Shown piece by piece: positions 49,229 to 62,117 of a stretch of 64,000 nucleotides of DNA. Source of the DNA: Eutypella sp. D-1 (lineage: Eukaryota > Ascomycota > Sordariomycetes > Xylariales > Diatrypaceae); the NCBI GenBank assembly GCA_023313575.1, contig JAJTTP010000019.1, positions 496,001 to 560,000 of the forward strand. The letters run 5' to 3'. The notes under the pieces were generated by a model. It worked only from the letters and a program-made list of their open reading frames with translations. It was not told the DNA's origin and searched no databases. How positions within the stretch are numbered: the stretch's first letter is position 1; the number at the start of each line of letters is the position of its first letter. The position numbers and the translations under genes were made by a program.

Positions 49229-51029
49229 GCCCATCTACCGCCAGGAGGACAACCTCGGAACGAAACCGGCGATAGCGAAGGGCTGTGTGTAGCGTAGCAT
49301 GAAGAGAAAGAGAAAGTAGGCATGCACAAGGGTAAGTAGGTAGGTACCTAGATATTGAACAGGTAGGTAGGCAACTTTACAGAGGGGAGTCACCTTAGCA
49401 AATTGGGCGTTGCAGTCGGGGGCTGAAGGGGCGACACACAGCGTCGCACAATTGGTGACACGAGTTACGAGGCAGGCAGGCTGGGTAACGAGAGAGCCAA
49501 AGCAGCAGGCAACCCACCCCAGGAAAATCGGCCGCCTATGTCCATGTAGGTATTGTAGATGATTATATTGTATTATATTGTATTGCTTAGGCACCAGTAT
49601 ACAGACGGGCACGCATTACTCCGAGCACAGCACATACGTACATTCCATACCTAGCTACGCGGGCAGAAACAGCTCGCGTTTCGGGACGGGGGCGCCCCTC
49701 ATCGCCGCCTAGAAACACGCAGTTCAGTACCTAGGTATGTATCGAGATACCTATACGCGTATACGGATCCTCAGTTCCATGAGCATTCAGCACCAGCACA
49801 GCCAGGTAGCAGCAGCGCTACACAGGACCCCCAATGTGATAGATAAGTTTCAGGGACAAGTTGGATGGGAGGTAGGATCAACGAGGCCAACCGTACAGCC
49901 CGGCAATACCCGGTACATTCGAGTGTAGGAATTAGATGGTAGGTATCACGAAGCATCTTTCACTATGGAATCACGATGGACTCGTGTCTAATTGGAGTTA
50001 TACGGGAAGGGTTGTCCAATCAGATGTTCCTTCCGCCCGTTTGTCCCCCGGCACATGCTCCTGCTGGTTTCTTTGTCCCGGGAGTCTCCAAACCTCACTC
50101 ACCTACTCACCCACTCACTTCCGCGAGGGAGAGAAGCCGCGGAGAGCCGAAAGTTTGATAACTCATCGTTATCTTTCCTCTTTCCAAGTCTGTGCCTCCC
50201 AATATCGCGGTCGTGTCGACGACTCCACACAACGCATTTTGCTGCCCAAAGGGAGAAGGTTATGTCCCGACATTCTGTGCGTCCACCTCCATCCGCTGAG
50301 CGTGCACGTGATATACGGAAGACGTAGTATGGCACGAGTAGCGAAAGCCAAGCCAAGGCACCGACCGTTCAGGTGAGGGTGATGATGAGAGTAAGGGCAT
50401 TATCGGACTGCTCGGACGCAGGACGTCAGAGATCGGTGTCGATCAGCAGCTCAGCCTCCGCACCACGCGTAAGCCTCGGCAGCGCATCCGCCGATCCTTT
50501 CAGGTACCGACGTCCCGGAAATAGAGCAATTGAGAAACTAGCCGCTTAAGAAAAGGATCAAGTCTTAGCGATCCGAGACAAAAAGTGGCGCCGCCCGAGA
50601 CAACGAACAACGCCCCAAGGGCCCAGCCACGCCCGTCGAAACATTTCAAGCTGATGCCTGCTCTCAACAGCCACACTGCTCATGGGGCTTCTTGGTATTG
50701 TGTTGTATGCTAGAGATGTGGCTCATGCCGAAGACATATACAGTAAATGACCTCAGAAAGTGTGGCGTCGGTCGTCGTCATCCAAGGCTACGCAGCCAGG
50801 CAGCCAGGCAGACACACCGAGACGCCTTGGCGAAGAAGGCCGCTGGACATGCCCCGGAGAGGGGGACGAGGGTTCCCCCGGGGAATGGGCGCGCCCCGGG
50901 CACATTCGGCGTGGACGTCTATGGGCTGAGCACAAATCGAGGGAGCTTGAGTCACGTTGAGTCACTCCGGGCGCGGCCGGGGCACGACAAGAGGTTGGGC
51001 CTCAGCAAAACCCCCACCAACAGACTCAC

Positions 51030-52073
51030 TCAATCCTTCGGGGCGAGCATGAGGACGTACTCCCGAGAGCTCTGGGCGAATTGAATGAGGTCCTTAGGTC
51101 TGAGCTCGAGGTACCTGGAGGGGGGCACCTTCTCCCCATTCAACGTCGTCCCATTAGCGCTCTCGAGATCAATGAGGTAAGGCCGGACGCTCTCCTTGCG
51201 ATCGCCGAACTCGTCGCGGCGCTCGCGGTGCCGGAACTGCAGCACGGCGTGCTGCTTGCTGATGCTGGGGTGCGCGGCGACGAGGTCCGCGACCGTGGGC
51301 TCGCGGCCTACGAGCCAGCAGCTGCGTTGGCCCAGCGCCACCGTATCCAGTAGCTCGCCGCCGCCGCCGCCGAACACAAATAGTCGCCACTCGTCGCGCG
51401 CGGGCGGCTTCCGCGCCTCCGGCGGCTCGTGGTACTTGAGCACGATGCGGGAGCCGTCGGCGCGCGCGACCGCGTTCGAGGCTGCGGCCAGGGCCCCCGT
51501 CGTGCCTAGGTTCCGCTTCTCCTTCTCCTTCTCCTTCTCCCCGGGTTCGCCGCCGGTGGTGGTTAGGGCGAAGGAGTCGGCCTGCGATGGCAGGGGTCCG
51601 TCGCGTCTGAGTACCTGCCGTTTGTTGCTGGGATCATTACCATCATCGTCATCGTCGTCGTCGTGCTCGTCTCGCGTCCGGCGCGACCTACGCTCTCGGC
51701 GGTATTCGTCATCGCGAGACCGTGACCGTCTGCGTCTGCGTTCCTTATCACCACCTCCACCTCCATCCCTGTCCCTCCCACTCTCCCTCCCCTTCCCCTT
51801 CCCCTTCTCCCTATCGCGATCCCGCGATCTCGATCTCCTATGACGTCTAGGGGACCTAGAGCGCCGCCTATTTTTCTCCCTGTCCCTGCCCCGATCCCCG
51901 TCTCTACCCTCATGATCCCGATCGCGGTCGCCGTCGTGGCGCGACCGTCTACTCCGTTTATCCCTGTGATCATCATCGCGGGGTTCGCCGTCGTGGTCCT
52001 CGTCGCGTGGTCGCCTCGCGCGGTCGCGTCGCGGTGGCGGTGGGGACAGTGCTTCTTCTCCGTCCGACCGCAT
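51030..52073 (-). CDS. FHA-domain protein, SNIP1/Pml1 type (RES complex)
   Basis: Single exon, 347 aa. The first ATG of the frame (52071-52073) gives MRSDGEEALSPPPPRR; the frame is open further upstream but has no ATG. Residues 1-165 are an extreme Arg/Asp/Ser region (RD, RS and DRDRD repeats, an all-Asp run DDDDDDD), typical of splicing-associated proteins. A linker follows, then the FHA domain at about 230-343: WLVGREPTVADL, HPSISKQHAVLQFRHRE, PYLIDLESANGTTLNGEKV, and PSRYLELRPKDLIQF. The conserved Arg (GRE), Ser (SISKQHA) and Asn (SANGT) for phosphothreonine binding are present. Yeast Pml1 and human SNIP1 share this order; Pml1 is a subunit of the RES complex that retains and helps splice pre-mRNA. 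Role here is inferred from that family. Confidence 0.9.
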   Translation of the reverse strand: MRSDGEEALSPPPPRRDRARRPRDEDHDGEPRDDDHRDKRSRRSRHDGDRDRDHEGRDGDRGRDREKNRRRSRSPRRHRRSRSRDRDREKGKGKGRESGRDRDGGGGGDKERRRRRSRSRDDEYRRERRSRRTRDEHDDDDDDDGNDPSNKRQVLRRDGPLPSQADSFALTTTGGEPGEKEKEKEKRNLGTTGALAAASNAVARADGSRIVLKYHEPPEARKPPARDEWRLFVFGGGGGELLDTVALGQRSCWLVGREPTVADLVAAHPSISKQHAVLQFRHRERRDEFGDRKESVRPYLIDLESANGTTLNGEKVPPSRYLELRPKDLIQFAQSSREYVLMLAPKD

Positions 52074-53041
52074 GGCGAGCGGGCGAATGAAAGGACCGAT
52101 TGACGCGGGAAGGGATGAAGAAGGGCGGCAGGACAATAGAATAAGCGGTCGGGTGTCGCAATTACCCAAAAGCTGGGGTGCTGTTGTGTTGCGGAGTTGA
52201 GACTGAGATGGGATGAACCGAGTTACGGTGGTCGTGGAGTTGGCATTGGCGTTGGCGTTTGTCAGTGATTTGGTTTACTTTGGCTTCCGCAGGCAGTCAG
52301 TCTGAACAAGGGTTCGGGTTAGAAGGTGATAACAGTCCGCTGCCAGCTGTAATTCGGCCGACAAAGCCGTCGCCCCACCGAACCCTAACCCAAATCTCAC
52401 CCCTGACTATACGCGCACCGTCCCTGGCCTTCACACGGGGGCAGCAAACTTACACGATACCTACCTACTTGCCTATCATATGCATGCAAATACGAATACC
52501 AAGATTAAGAACATCACGAAACCATCGAGTAGCACGAAAAACCAGGGACCGTAGATAGCCCACGTAATCACCAACAAAATCACCACAACAACAGAGCCAG
52601 CCAGCTAGTTTTATCCCACATCCGTATTCCGTAGTAAAGCCCCTAACAACTACGCACGCATCCCCCGCGTCCGCATTTGCAATCCGTCTGAACCTGTCCA
52701 TCTACACATGTACCAACCGACACACTTACTTAGACATGCATTCCATTCCATTCCTTTCCATCATCCCGTAAACCTAACCTATCAAGCCTATCTGCGTAAT
52801 CGAGACGGGCGGTCGGCCGGTCACGTCAATCCCACCCGCCAGTTCATTCATTCATTCATTCGTTCATTCACATCGCATGCCCGGACGCGAGAGAGCGCCA
52901 GGTTGCGATGTCCTAACGTAACGTAACGTACCGTAGCGTATAACGTAATGTATGTAACTGCGGAGAGTACACAAGTATCGTATCATCCACGCGAAACCAA
53001 CCTCCTCCCAACCTTCCCGCAGACAACCACAGGGGCGGCAT
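52074..53041. other. promoter of the FHA gene and 3' flank of the deubiquitinase
   Basis: No gene seen. Near-repeats ATTCATTCATTC (52848-52860) and AACGTAACGTA (52915-52935) are visible. Confidence 0.5.
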
Positions 53042-56000
53042 CTATAGAAGCTCATAAGGACGGGGTTCATCAGCGTATGGCGGGACTTTTTCCTCCGTGA
53101 TGCCCTGCCTATCAATGCCCTTGCCCTTCTCAGCGCGCGATGGTCCCGCACCACTTCCACCTCCCGGCGGCGCGTCGGGGTCGACGCCGTCGATGGTCTG
53201 CATCTCCATCTGCATCTCCACGTCATCGCCGGCGGTGGGTACGGTGCCGGTGCCGGTGGCAGGGATGGCGGTGGTCGATCGCTGCGGCACCTCGACGAGT
53301 TCGTGTTTCAGCTCGTCGCGCACGTACGCCACGTAGTAGGGGTCGCCGCTGTCGTTAAGCTCGTCAAGGACCGCCTGCGACGTCCGCGCGTCTTCCGTCA
53401 CCACGCCGTCGTTGTACTTGTACCACACGTTCTTCCGGAAGTCGTGTATCCATACCTGCACATCATTCGGTTAGTCGAGTGTTTTAAGATTAAACAAAGG
53501 GTTCGAATCATGGTGAGGATCATAGGTATGGTTGTGATTGTAGATGTGGCCCATGACCACAGTGAGGGTAATGGTAGACATATGCCTAGAGGCCTACCGC
53601 TTACGAGCTCACCCCGGGTCTAACATGAAGTAACATACCCAGTAATGTCCGGCCGCCATCCCGCCACCGTGGCAGATAACAGCGTGGAGACTGTACTTTT
53701 CCTTCTGCAGCGATTCGAAATCGGCCTCCTCCTTCTGGCGGAGGTCGACCAGCTCCTGGACGCTCATCTCACTGATCAGTTTGAGCTCCTGGTCCAGGTC
53801 GCTCAGGGCGTTGCCCAGTAGCTCGGTGCTGGTGGCGTTGGCGTTCGCGCTCTGGCTAGATAATCGTCTTTTTGGTGGCGGTGAGGGGGCAGGAGAGGAA
53901 GCTGGACTCTTGCGTTTGGAGGTGGGAAACGCTATGTCACCTATCAAAGCTCCATCCAGTTGGACTTCGTAGACATCTTCATCGGGCTTGCTGTCGTTAC
54001 CCCAAGCGTCGTTAAAAAAGCTCGAAGTCTGCCAGTCGTCCGTCGTCTCCCGCATGACAATCTGGGCGTCGTCGGTTTTCCTAGTATCCAGGTCACCTAG
54101 GCGCTCCTTAATCGCCCATACCCGTCGTCGGATCCCCCACAACGGCGAGTCTGCCTCGGCTTCCATGTATCTGTCCATATACAACGCGTCGGGAATGGCC
54201 ACGGGATTTCTATTCTTGACACCGGAAGCGTCAGAACGTTGAATACAGATGTGCAGGATTGGCGGCAGCGTCCGAATTGTCGAGTACCGCGCCAGTGTCC
54301 CGTCTGCGATGAGTTCGTAATTGAAATAACGGTCTAGAGCCGCGTATAAAGGAACCTTGACTTTATTCTCCTTATCAGGGTGTGGGAACGCCGTGATCCA
54401 TCGTTCGGGTATCAGCTCCTCATTGAGGATGTCTCCGCCCCCAACAGGCAGAGCATTGGTCTGGTCTGGCTCGTTATTCACCGTTTTCGCTGTCGAGTTC
54501 ACAATCATCGTGAAAAATGTCTCCGTGATCTTATCGGCTTGTAAGTCGGGCTTGCCAGCCATGGGACCATCAGGTCGGATAGCTCGCATGAGGTGCTCGA
54601 GAATATTGCCGATGATTTCCTCGACATCTTGCTGCGAAGTTCCCGATCTATCGGACTGCTCAAGACGTTGGGAAACGAGGGCTATCTTCTCGTCAAGCGT
54701 CACAGGCCCTTGATCATCTTTCATAACGACGTCCTCGTTGGGCTGAGAAACTGGAGGTGTCTGAGTGGTTTGCTCTTGGCCCGCGGTGTCCGGGTGCTTG
54801 CCATCATCATTTAGAATGACATTGGATTGTGTAAGTGTGTCGTCGCCTACCTCCTCTACCAACGTCTCGGAGCTGCGGGAACTTGCCGTCTCAGCCTGTT
54901 CATTGACGGACGCAACGGTGACATGGACCATATCGACATCTTCCTTTGGTGGAAGGGGCGGCGCTGGCGAAGGACGAGCCGGCAGCGGCGGGGGCTTGCG
55001 CTCGCTTAGGATATCCTTCGCCGAAGAAAGAGCAGTGTTGGCAAGCTTCTGTGACGGCTGGGCTGCAGCTTCTGTAGTGGAGCTCAACTGCTGAAATAGC
55101 TCACCGAGCATTTCCGCAACTGCCGTTCATTAGCATGAAAGATAGTATCTGAATACAGGGTTCCACTTACATTGCCGCGCAACGATCGCCTCCTCCAAAT
55201 TGACGCTGTTTCCGCTGCCACCTGTGCGGCGTTGACTGATGGCCTGCTCGTCGAGCTCAAGTTTGAACTCCTCGAAGTTGTTGAGCAGATCGCGGATGAC
55301 TTTAACATTGTAGAAGTACTGGAGTAGACTATTCAGGTAGCACGTGTTCCCGATATTCCTCAAGCCCGGAGGTGCATGCATGTATTCCTTAGGGTCCTCG
55401 CTGACATGCCCCCCGTTTGGTACCGTAGACTCTGTGGGAAAGGGTAGTATGCCTGTTTCTCTGAAAGAAGTCGCATATTCGTAGAGAATCTTCGCCTCGT
55501 CTTCCTTGTCCTGCTGTTTTTTGAGGTCTGCTAATACTTCAAGAGCTTCAGCGACCTGGTCTCGATCTACGCCATCATCCTGAGAAGCTGTTAATACATG
55601 CTCGGGGAATATCATGAGGATTGGCCGGCGGCAGGGAGGTGATAGTGCTATATGCGAACTTACAAGGTTAAGGACGAAATCACGTATCATCTCAGACGTG
55701 AAAACTGCATCGACCTTTAGGACTTGGGTCGCAGATCGAATGCTCATTCTTCTTTTCTTCCCGTCCGTGGCAGCCAGAGGAACTGGGGCGCTTATGTCTT
55801 CGAGTGCCCGCGGGTCGATCCGGCCTACGATATCAATGCCGAGATGATGACCAATGACTTCAAGATGCTGCTGTGCCAAGGCTCTCGTCGCATCCGTGCG
55901 GTCCGCCTGTGCTATAACATAATATTTGCTCAGCAGATAGTCAGGCAAATTTTGGTTCGTACCCGATGCGTCAAAGAACTTGTACGCGTCTTCCAAGCTC

Positions 56001-57270
56001 TTGTCTACCGCGTTGACGGTATCGAATTGCGACTGATACAAGACGATATCCGACTGCGCATTCTCATCACGGTTCCTAACGCAACGAAGAGCGGCTTCGA
56101 GGTAACTGTTACGGCTGCTGGGACGGACGGTAGATAGCGTGCGACCAGCCCAGGAGAAATATCGAGGGGGGAAATCTCTGAGGCAACCGAGTAGCGCTAA
56201 GTCCTCTTCAGAAATGGATTTATCGGGTGTGACACTCAAGTAGCGACCTCCAAATGCACGTAGAAGATGATCCCAAGCAGGAGATGTGGTGTTGCCATTG
56301 TGTAAGAGAGCGACCTCTGCTGCGGCATCCTCCACTTTAGCTCTGAGGGTGCCTACGGGTGTCGTAGTACCGTCCGCTGGCTCAGGCTGGCAAATCAGCC
56401 AATACGAGTCGTCAATGCTTTCTGCTCCATCGACATCCTTAATATCTCTGAATTCCTGAAATCCAAGACTCCGAAGCAGCGGGTCGAAATCGTTGCTAAA
56501 TGAGACCTTGAACCTCTTATTTCTCTTCCGAATCTTTCTAGGACCTCCTGAAGGCGGGTCGTCGAGTGCATCCTGTAGATACTTGGAGAGTAGTTCCGGG
56601 GTGTTGGCACCGTAGTCATCACCGACATCTTTATATCGCTCTGAATCCTCGATTCGGGCCTCTTTCAGGTTGAGTCGCACGCGACCGGAGCTCTGGAGCA
56701 TATCCACCTCATTCCGGCTGAGTCTGGGGGAAAAGGAGGTAATCTCTAACCAATATTGGCAGCTGGAGTCTGCACAGATAAACCGAATATACCCTTCTGG
56801 TCTGCTGTACTTAGTATGTTCCGACCTAAGGTCATCCCTGGACTTGGTCTTGGACAAGATGAGCATGTGGCATGGATGGTCCACATCAGAATGAAGGGTT
56901 GGCTTGGAATCACTCCTGACGTGGAAGTGGTGATGACAGTTCCCACACACAGTGGACAGAAAAATAACCCGCTCATCCTCGAAGGTCTGATTCCCGATCA
57001 AGAGTAACTCATGATTCCGACATTTACTCTTATTAGGGAGTTCGGACAGTTCCCCTGACAGGAACTGGTTGAGGGCCCGGGGAGATGCGTACGCTAGTGC
57101 TGTTAGCATGCGCCGCACATGTTAGACGATAGAACATATATAAGTAAGAGTTGCTCACCACGTGGATGCTGTTGCAATCGAAAAGCCCGTTCTGCCTCAA
57201 TCTTCTCCCGGTTCAGGAGTTCGAGTTCGGCCCCTTCTGCATCCTCAATGTGGATGGTCTTTGAGACCAT
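53042..57270 (-). CDS. ubiquitin carboxyl-terminal hydrolase, Ubp2-like
   Basis: Four exons on the minus strand: 57159..57270, 55171..57099, 53639..55119, 53042..53455; 1,311 aa. Introns (59, 51 and 183 nt) join LQQHPRALAYASPRALNQF, EEAIVARQFAEMLGELFQQL and GHYWVWIHDFRKNVWYKYND. The catalytic core is split by a long insertion as in Ubp2: the Cys box APPGLRNIGNTCYLNSLLQ with catalytic Cys at about 624, and the His box HAVICHGGGMAAGHYW with His at about 1172, followed by VWIHDFRKNVW. The N-terminal 600 residues are a helical scaffold-like region. The insertion holds Ser/Glu/Pro-rich linkers. Yeast Ubp2 is about 1,270 aa and removes Lys63-linked ubiquitin with Rsp5/Rup1; by length and boxes this is the likely equivalent. 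The C-terminal 80 residues are Gly/Pro-rich. Confidence 0.92.
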
Positions 57271-59348
57271 GGTTGTCTATGCTGCAATCCGATGCTGGGA
57301 AGGGCAGAAATGGAGAGAGAGAGAGCTGGGCTGTCCTTCTCACCAAAAATGTATGACTGTTGGTATCATCTAAATTGCTTTAGAAGGTGGTTAGCACATT
57401 TAGAGCTAATGCAGAACAGGAGATGAATGAAGGGGAGATGAAAGTTGTGGGCTATATGATAGAGCTCCGGGGCTGTGACGTAGATAGATTAGGACTGCGT
57501 GGATAGTTATTATCGACCAAACATTACTTAAGCAAGGTGTGAGCTAGTGATTGTTCATTCAGCACGGTATCCGCCCTGTCCGAAGAAAGAACCCCACTAT
57601 TCCGAAGACATTGTCTCAGTTTTTAGGAACATGCCCCTATATTAGGGTTGAAGGGTTGAAGGGGTTGTGTGCGGTGTGTATAGGGAATACCTTTATGGGG
57701 CACTAGGGGTGGTGGGTGTCGTGGAGAATGATGGCGGCAGTGGTCAACTAGATGGAAGGTAGGGGCGATATTGCCGATCCCTCTTACTTCGACACCAACA
57801 TAGTTCAGTTGGTGGGCATGGGAGGAGATGCAGTTTATGTGATGAGAGTGTATGAAGTGAAAGTGGAAGAGTTTAATGATAGGGCATGAAGTATCGAGTC
57901 TCATTCAACTCGGGGGGTTTAATCAAGCGTTAAGCGGTTGAGGCTTAGAGCGGGCGGGAATGTGATAGTCCGGAATACCCATGAGCTACCCATGGGCTAC
58001 CCATGCGAGGCTGATGACCCAAGATCAACGAAGAAGTGGGAACGAAACGCAATGAAAGTCAATAATCATCTTACCTCCTTATGATATCAACCAGCCCGTC
58101 TGTCACTTGCTGAGGAAGCGCAGCTATAACTCATATGAAGCTGAATAATATGATATGCTGTGCACGTGCGACAGGATGGACAGGAAGAGGAGATGAATCG
58201 GGTTTATGTGAAAGAGAGGAGAGTTGTGATACGTTGTCGTCGTCGCTATAGAATAGTTCAGATGAACGATGATCCGGCAAGGTGGGTAAATTACCTGATC
58301 TTATCGGCCTGAGATTTTTTTTTTTGATGCTGCGTTGCGGTGCGGTGCAGTGTGCATTCGTTGCGCGTTGCGTCCACTTGGAGGGGCAGATAAATGGAGG
58401 GGCCTAAAAGGTGAAAAAGGCATCAAGCAATTAGGCAGGGTATCATAAATGGAATACAAAATGCTCCGATAACGCCAAACGTAAGAATGCGCCAAGGCCA
58501 AGTGATTCCCGTGATGGGGGGGAAAGAAAATAAGGGACGGGATATCAGAACTCTACGTTTATTGGCGATGAAGGGCGAGGAAGGGGGAAAAAAATAAAAA
58601 AGAGTTAAGAAAAATCAAAATCAAGAGACGGGATGGAATGGATGCTGCAGCGGAACAGGAGGGATGAGACAGATGAGAAAGTGAAAGAAGAATGGACGTT
58701 AGATCCCGTCACCTCCAAGCTATAACTGCCCAGGTGTGGTACATACAGATGCTTGTCGCGCGAGGCTGTCAGGTTTTAGCAGCTACCTACGAGCTGTGTA
58801 GCGGGTATGTTGCCGGGGAATGCACTGAATTTCAGGGCGTCACATCGTACTTACAGCAAGATATCCTTCCCAGCGCTTCCATGCAGGTGGTCTCAGCAGT
58901 CGGGTTGCTGTCGATACATGTAACTACATCATAGTACCTCACAAGTCCTGTATGTTGTGACGCTACTGCTGACATAATATGACTGTATACACCATTCTTT
59001 CTATGGTTAGCCCCGTTACCTCTGCAGTGACGGTATAACTTCGGCAAGCAAGCTATCTTCGGGTACGTACCGAAGGGTAGCTGAACTTTACGTAGGTACT
59101 TCGTACTTTCAGACTTTCAAGTGAGACCGGAACTGCTTATGTCTCCAAGAGCTTGATTCGTCCATCCATCATCCATCCATCCACTGTAAATCTTCCCGGC
59201 CTAACCCACTTCACTCCTCCCCCGTATAACGACAAAAGCACGGGCTGAACGTACATCAACCACCCATCATCGCGCTCCAGACAAAAGAGAGAACGAGACA
59301 GAGTGGGAAGAAAGAAAAAAAGAAAAAAAGAAGAGGGCAAACAAAAAT
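57271..59348. other. divergent promoter region between the deubiquitinase and the complex I gene
   Basis: 2 kb between two divergent start codons. No gene supported. A T/A run sits near 58316-58326. The last 250 bases before 59349 contain CCATCC repeats and an A/G-rich leader of the complex I gene. Confidence 0.5.
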
Positions 59349-60335
59349 ATGCCGAACCCACATCCCATCCAGATCCAGCAGGAGGAGGAAATCTACCATG
59401 CCCGGGACGCCATCAAATCCGGCGTCAAGGGCGGCATCGCCGGTGGCGCCGTCGGCCTCTTCGCCGCCGCCGTCCAGAACTCCCTCTCCAAGCAAAACCT
59501 CGGGGTTTGGGGCGTCATAAGGAGGCATGGCGGTACCGCCGCTGCTTTGAGTGCGTAACTCTCCTCCCCTCCTCCCGTCCTACTGTTGATAATGCCGCAA
59601 AAAGGCTCGGTCCTGTCGGGAGGAGTGAAGAGAAACTACCACCACCGCATTGAACTGACGCTGATATTCTTCTTCTTCTTCTTTTTTCAGGCGTGATCGG
59701 CGCTACCTACAATTTCACCACAGATGCCTCGGCGAACCTGCGCGAGAAGGACGATGCGCTCAACACCACCATCGGAGCCTTTCTCGCGGGCTCAACGCTG
59801 GGATTAAAAGGTATGATGATGGGCAAAAATCACCAAGAACAGCATGAGGGCGGTTGGGGGGAACCCTCAAGAGCGAATTAGCTAACAGCACAAAACTTCG
59901 AAAAATCTCAGCCGGCCGCGTCCCCGCCATCCTGGGCTTCGGCGCCCTCTTCTCCGTCGTCCTGACCACCTTCGAGTACACGGGCGGCACCCTGCGCGGC
60001 GGGCGGGGAAACAACCGGACCGTCGAGCTGGAGGAGTACGACCGCAAGGAGGAGCACCGCCTGAACCGCCGACGGCCCATCGAGGAGGCCGTCTTGAATC
60101 TCGGCGAGGGCAGGGGTACGTGGTTATCGTTTTTCCCCTTCTTCTTTTCTACCCGCCCTTCGGTGTACTATGCCGGCAGGCAGACAGACAGACAGAAGGG
60201 CTGAGGTAGAAACCGCTTGCTAACAAAAAAGTCCAACCAGGAATCCGACCCCCCGGCTACGAGGAGCGACGGCGCGAGCGGCTCAAGGAGAAGTATGGCG
60301 TGGAGATCAACCCCGTCAAGGCGACAGTGGATTAA
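59349..60335 (+). CDS. mitochondrial complex I subunit NDUFA11/B14.7-like (21.3-kDa type)
   Basis: Four exons: 59349..59550, 59691..59810, 59912..60115, 60241..60335; 206 aa. All joins are phase 1 and give AAALSVIGATYNF, GLKAGRVPAILGFG and GEGRGIRPPGYEER. Tim17/22-fold marks: DAIKSGVKGGIAGGAVGLF, a second Gly-rich helix in TTIGAFLAGSTLGLK, then AILGFGALFSVVLTTFEY. A charged tail with RRRPIEEAVLNLG and GYEERRRERLKEKYG follows. The order, size and the NFTTD/ANLREKDD segment fit the fungal NADH:ubiquinone oxidoreductase 21.3-kDa subunit, an inner-membrane accessory subunit of the proximal arm. There is no cleavable presequence. A Tim17-family translocase is the alternative but length and tail argue against it. 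Confidence 0.82.
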
Positions 60336-60973
60336 AGAAGAGAGCAAAGAAAGAGGAATCGAGAAGAAACCCACACAAACCCCGCAATCGTCACGAACAA
60401 CGAACAACCAACGACGAACCAACAAATAAATCGAAGTCCCATAATTTTGTACATACAGAATCGGAAGAACAATTTTTTTTCTTTTTCCAAAATTGGGCGA
60501 GGCTTATTCTGTAAGGCTAGGTAGTGCTTCCTGGTGGCTCTTTGTCAATGAAATGATCGTAGACTTGCTCGGCGCGCAACGTCTCTCTCCCCGCCTTCAC
60601 GTGGTAAGTCCTTGATTCCTTTCTACACTTATCTATCACCACAACTTCCCCTGCACACAATCCAAATGATGATATTTTAGAGGCTGTTTATGACTCGTGT
60701 GGTAAAAACAAAGCATGAGTATGATTCAGCTCATCACCACATTGTTCTATCTATATTCTGATTTTTATCCCGTCTTGCAAACGCAATCCATCCTGCTGCG
60801 ACTCCAAAATCACGAAAGTACGGCTTGCTAACGTCCCTGGAAACCCCTCAGATATATGCCTCCCTGTCTCCCTTGCTCTTTAGATACCTAGATAGAAAAA
60901 TGTAAAGCAGGCAGGGCAACCACAACGCCTGATGCGCCAGCAGCGACGCTATCTAAGTAATAGTACTACCCCG
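60336..60973. other. convergent 3' intergenic region
   Basis: Tail-to-tail flank of the complex I gene and the UPF0235 gene. Only A/T-rich and simple sequence; no gene seen. Confidence 0.5.
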
Positions 60974-61422
60974 TCATGACCCCGCGAGCAGCAGTGCCCT
61001 GATCCTCGCCACCAGGTCCTCATCTCCCATGGCGGCCTGCTGCTGTTGCTTCAACCGCATCGACCGCAGGCCTGTGGCCGATACGCTAACGGTTTTGTCC
61101 CTGCTCTTGGAGCCTTGCAGGATCTGCAGGTCGGACTTAGGGACGCCCAGGGTCTTTTTCCCCCTCCCTCTCGTTTCGAATCAGCGACGACAGGTCTCAA
61201 GGACTCGGGGACGTATAAACGTACCTCACTCAGGATCTCAACGACGGCCTTATTGGCCTTGCCGTCCTGGGCCTGGGCGGCGACGCAGAGCTCGACGGCG
61301 TCGTCGGTGATCTCGGTGACGCCCTCGCGGACCTTGCTCGCGCCGGGCCGCACGTGGCACCGCAGGAGCAGGGTCTCGGTCGACGACTTTTTGACCAGGT
61401 CGATGGCTTTGCGGGTCGCCAT
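60974..61422 (-). CDS. UPF0235 (DUF167/YggU) family protein
   Basis: Two exons on the minus strand: 61225..61422 and 60974..61153; 125 aa. Intron 61154..61224 has a GTACGT donor and an AAAAAG acceptor; the join gives [19 protein letters not shown]. The family core is complete: [65 protein letters not shown]. The start is the first ATG (61420-61422). Members occur in bacteria (YggU), archaea, humans (C15orf40) and fungi; biochemical function is unknown. The tail after [10 protein letters not shown] is Gln-rich then ends in [15 protein letters not shown]. Confidence 0.88.
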
Positions 61423-62080
61423 GGCTATTATGATCGTGTGCTGCTTTGCGGTCTTTCTTTTTTTAGGGGGTGATTTGTTATGCAACTAACGATAGGCTCC
61501 GGCTAACCTTGGAATATACGCTCTATCTTCCTCCCCTAAGCCATCCGGCACTTGATAGATACTACTCGGTAGCCTCGGTAGGTATTCAATTAATGAGATA
61601 CTGTCGAAAGCAGTCCTGTGTGACATGCGGAGTCATCGCTCTTCTTTTTATCTCCTCCCTTTTCCGCGATGGATGTTTGCGCCCCTCTATGTACGTAGTT
61701 GAGTCGAGTATGAAATCAGCTGATATAATGGCAAATGAACGCAAAGCTTATGTACTTCAGTACCTATCCGGGTACAAATTTCGCGGGGCCGTCATCCCTG
61801 CAATCTCTCAAAAACCCTAGTCTCGAATAGGAAAAGCCCATGACAGCATTTTGCATGTAACCCGCGACCCCGTTAGCTATTGGCATAGGTACTTCTAATG
61901 GATTGTAGCTCAGCTAATGGACTACCTCTTGTATGTATATTAATGTATCTCTCATTATCAAACTTCGAGTTGCCAACAACCTTCACGTAAAAATCAGTTC
62001 ATGGAATAGAAGATGATTGAATAAAATAAACGGAGTTGCAAGCTTCAATCCATATTCTTCCTCCTTTACAACATCAGACG

Positions 62081-62117
<37 letters not shown>

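Larger units (their letters stand above)
46407..51029. other. 4.6-kb intergenic region rich in simple repeats
   Basis: Upstream region of the NLR and 3' flank of the FHA gene. No gene supported: open frames here (for example 46948..47310 plus, 49936..50376 plus, 48575..49015 minus) give low-complexity translations. It holds many microsatellites: CA/CG tract 46673-46708, ATGT 48603-48622, ACCA 48887-48905, ATCT 49199-49228, a 10-G run at 48438-48447, and TACCTAGGTA-type sites near 46780, 49345 and 49730. The NLR promoter should lie just left of about 46900. Confidence 0.45.

Noticed and set aside
61029..61489. Plus-strand open frames over the UPF0235 gene
   Set aside because: Antisense shadows of the GC-rich conserved minus-strand exons.
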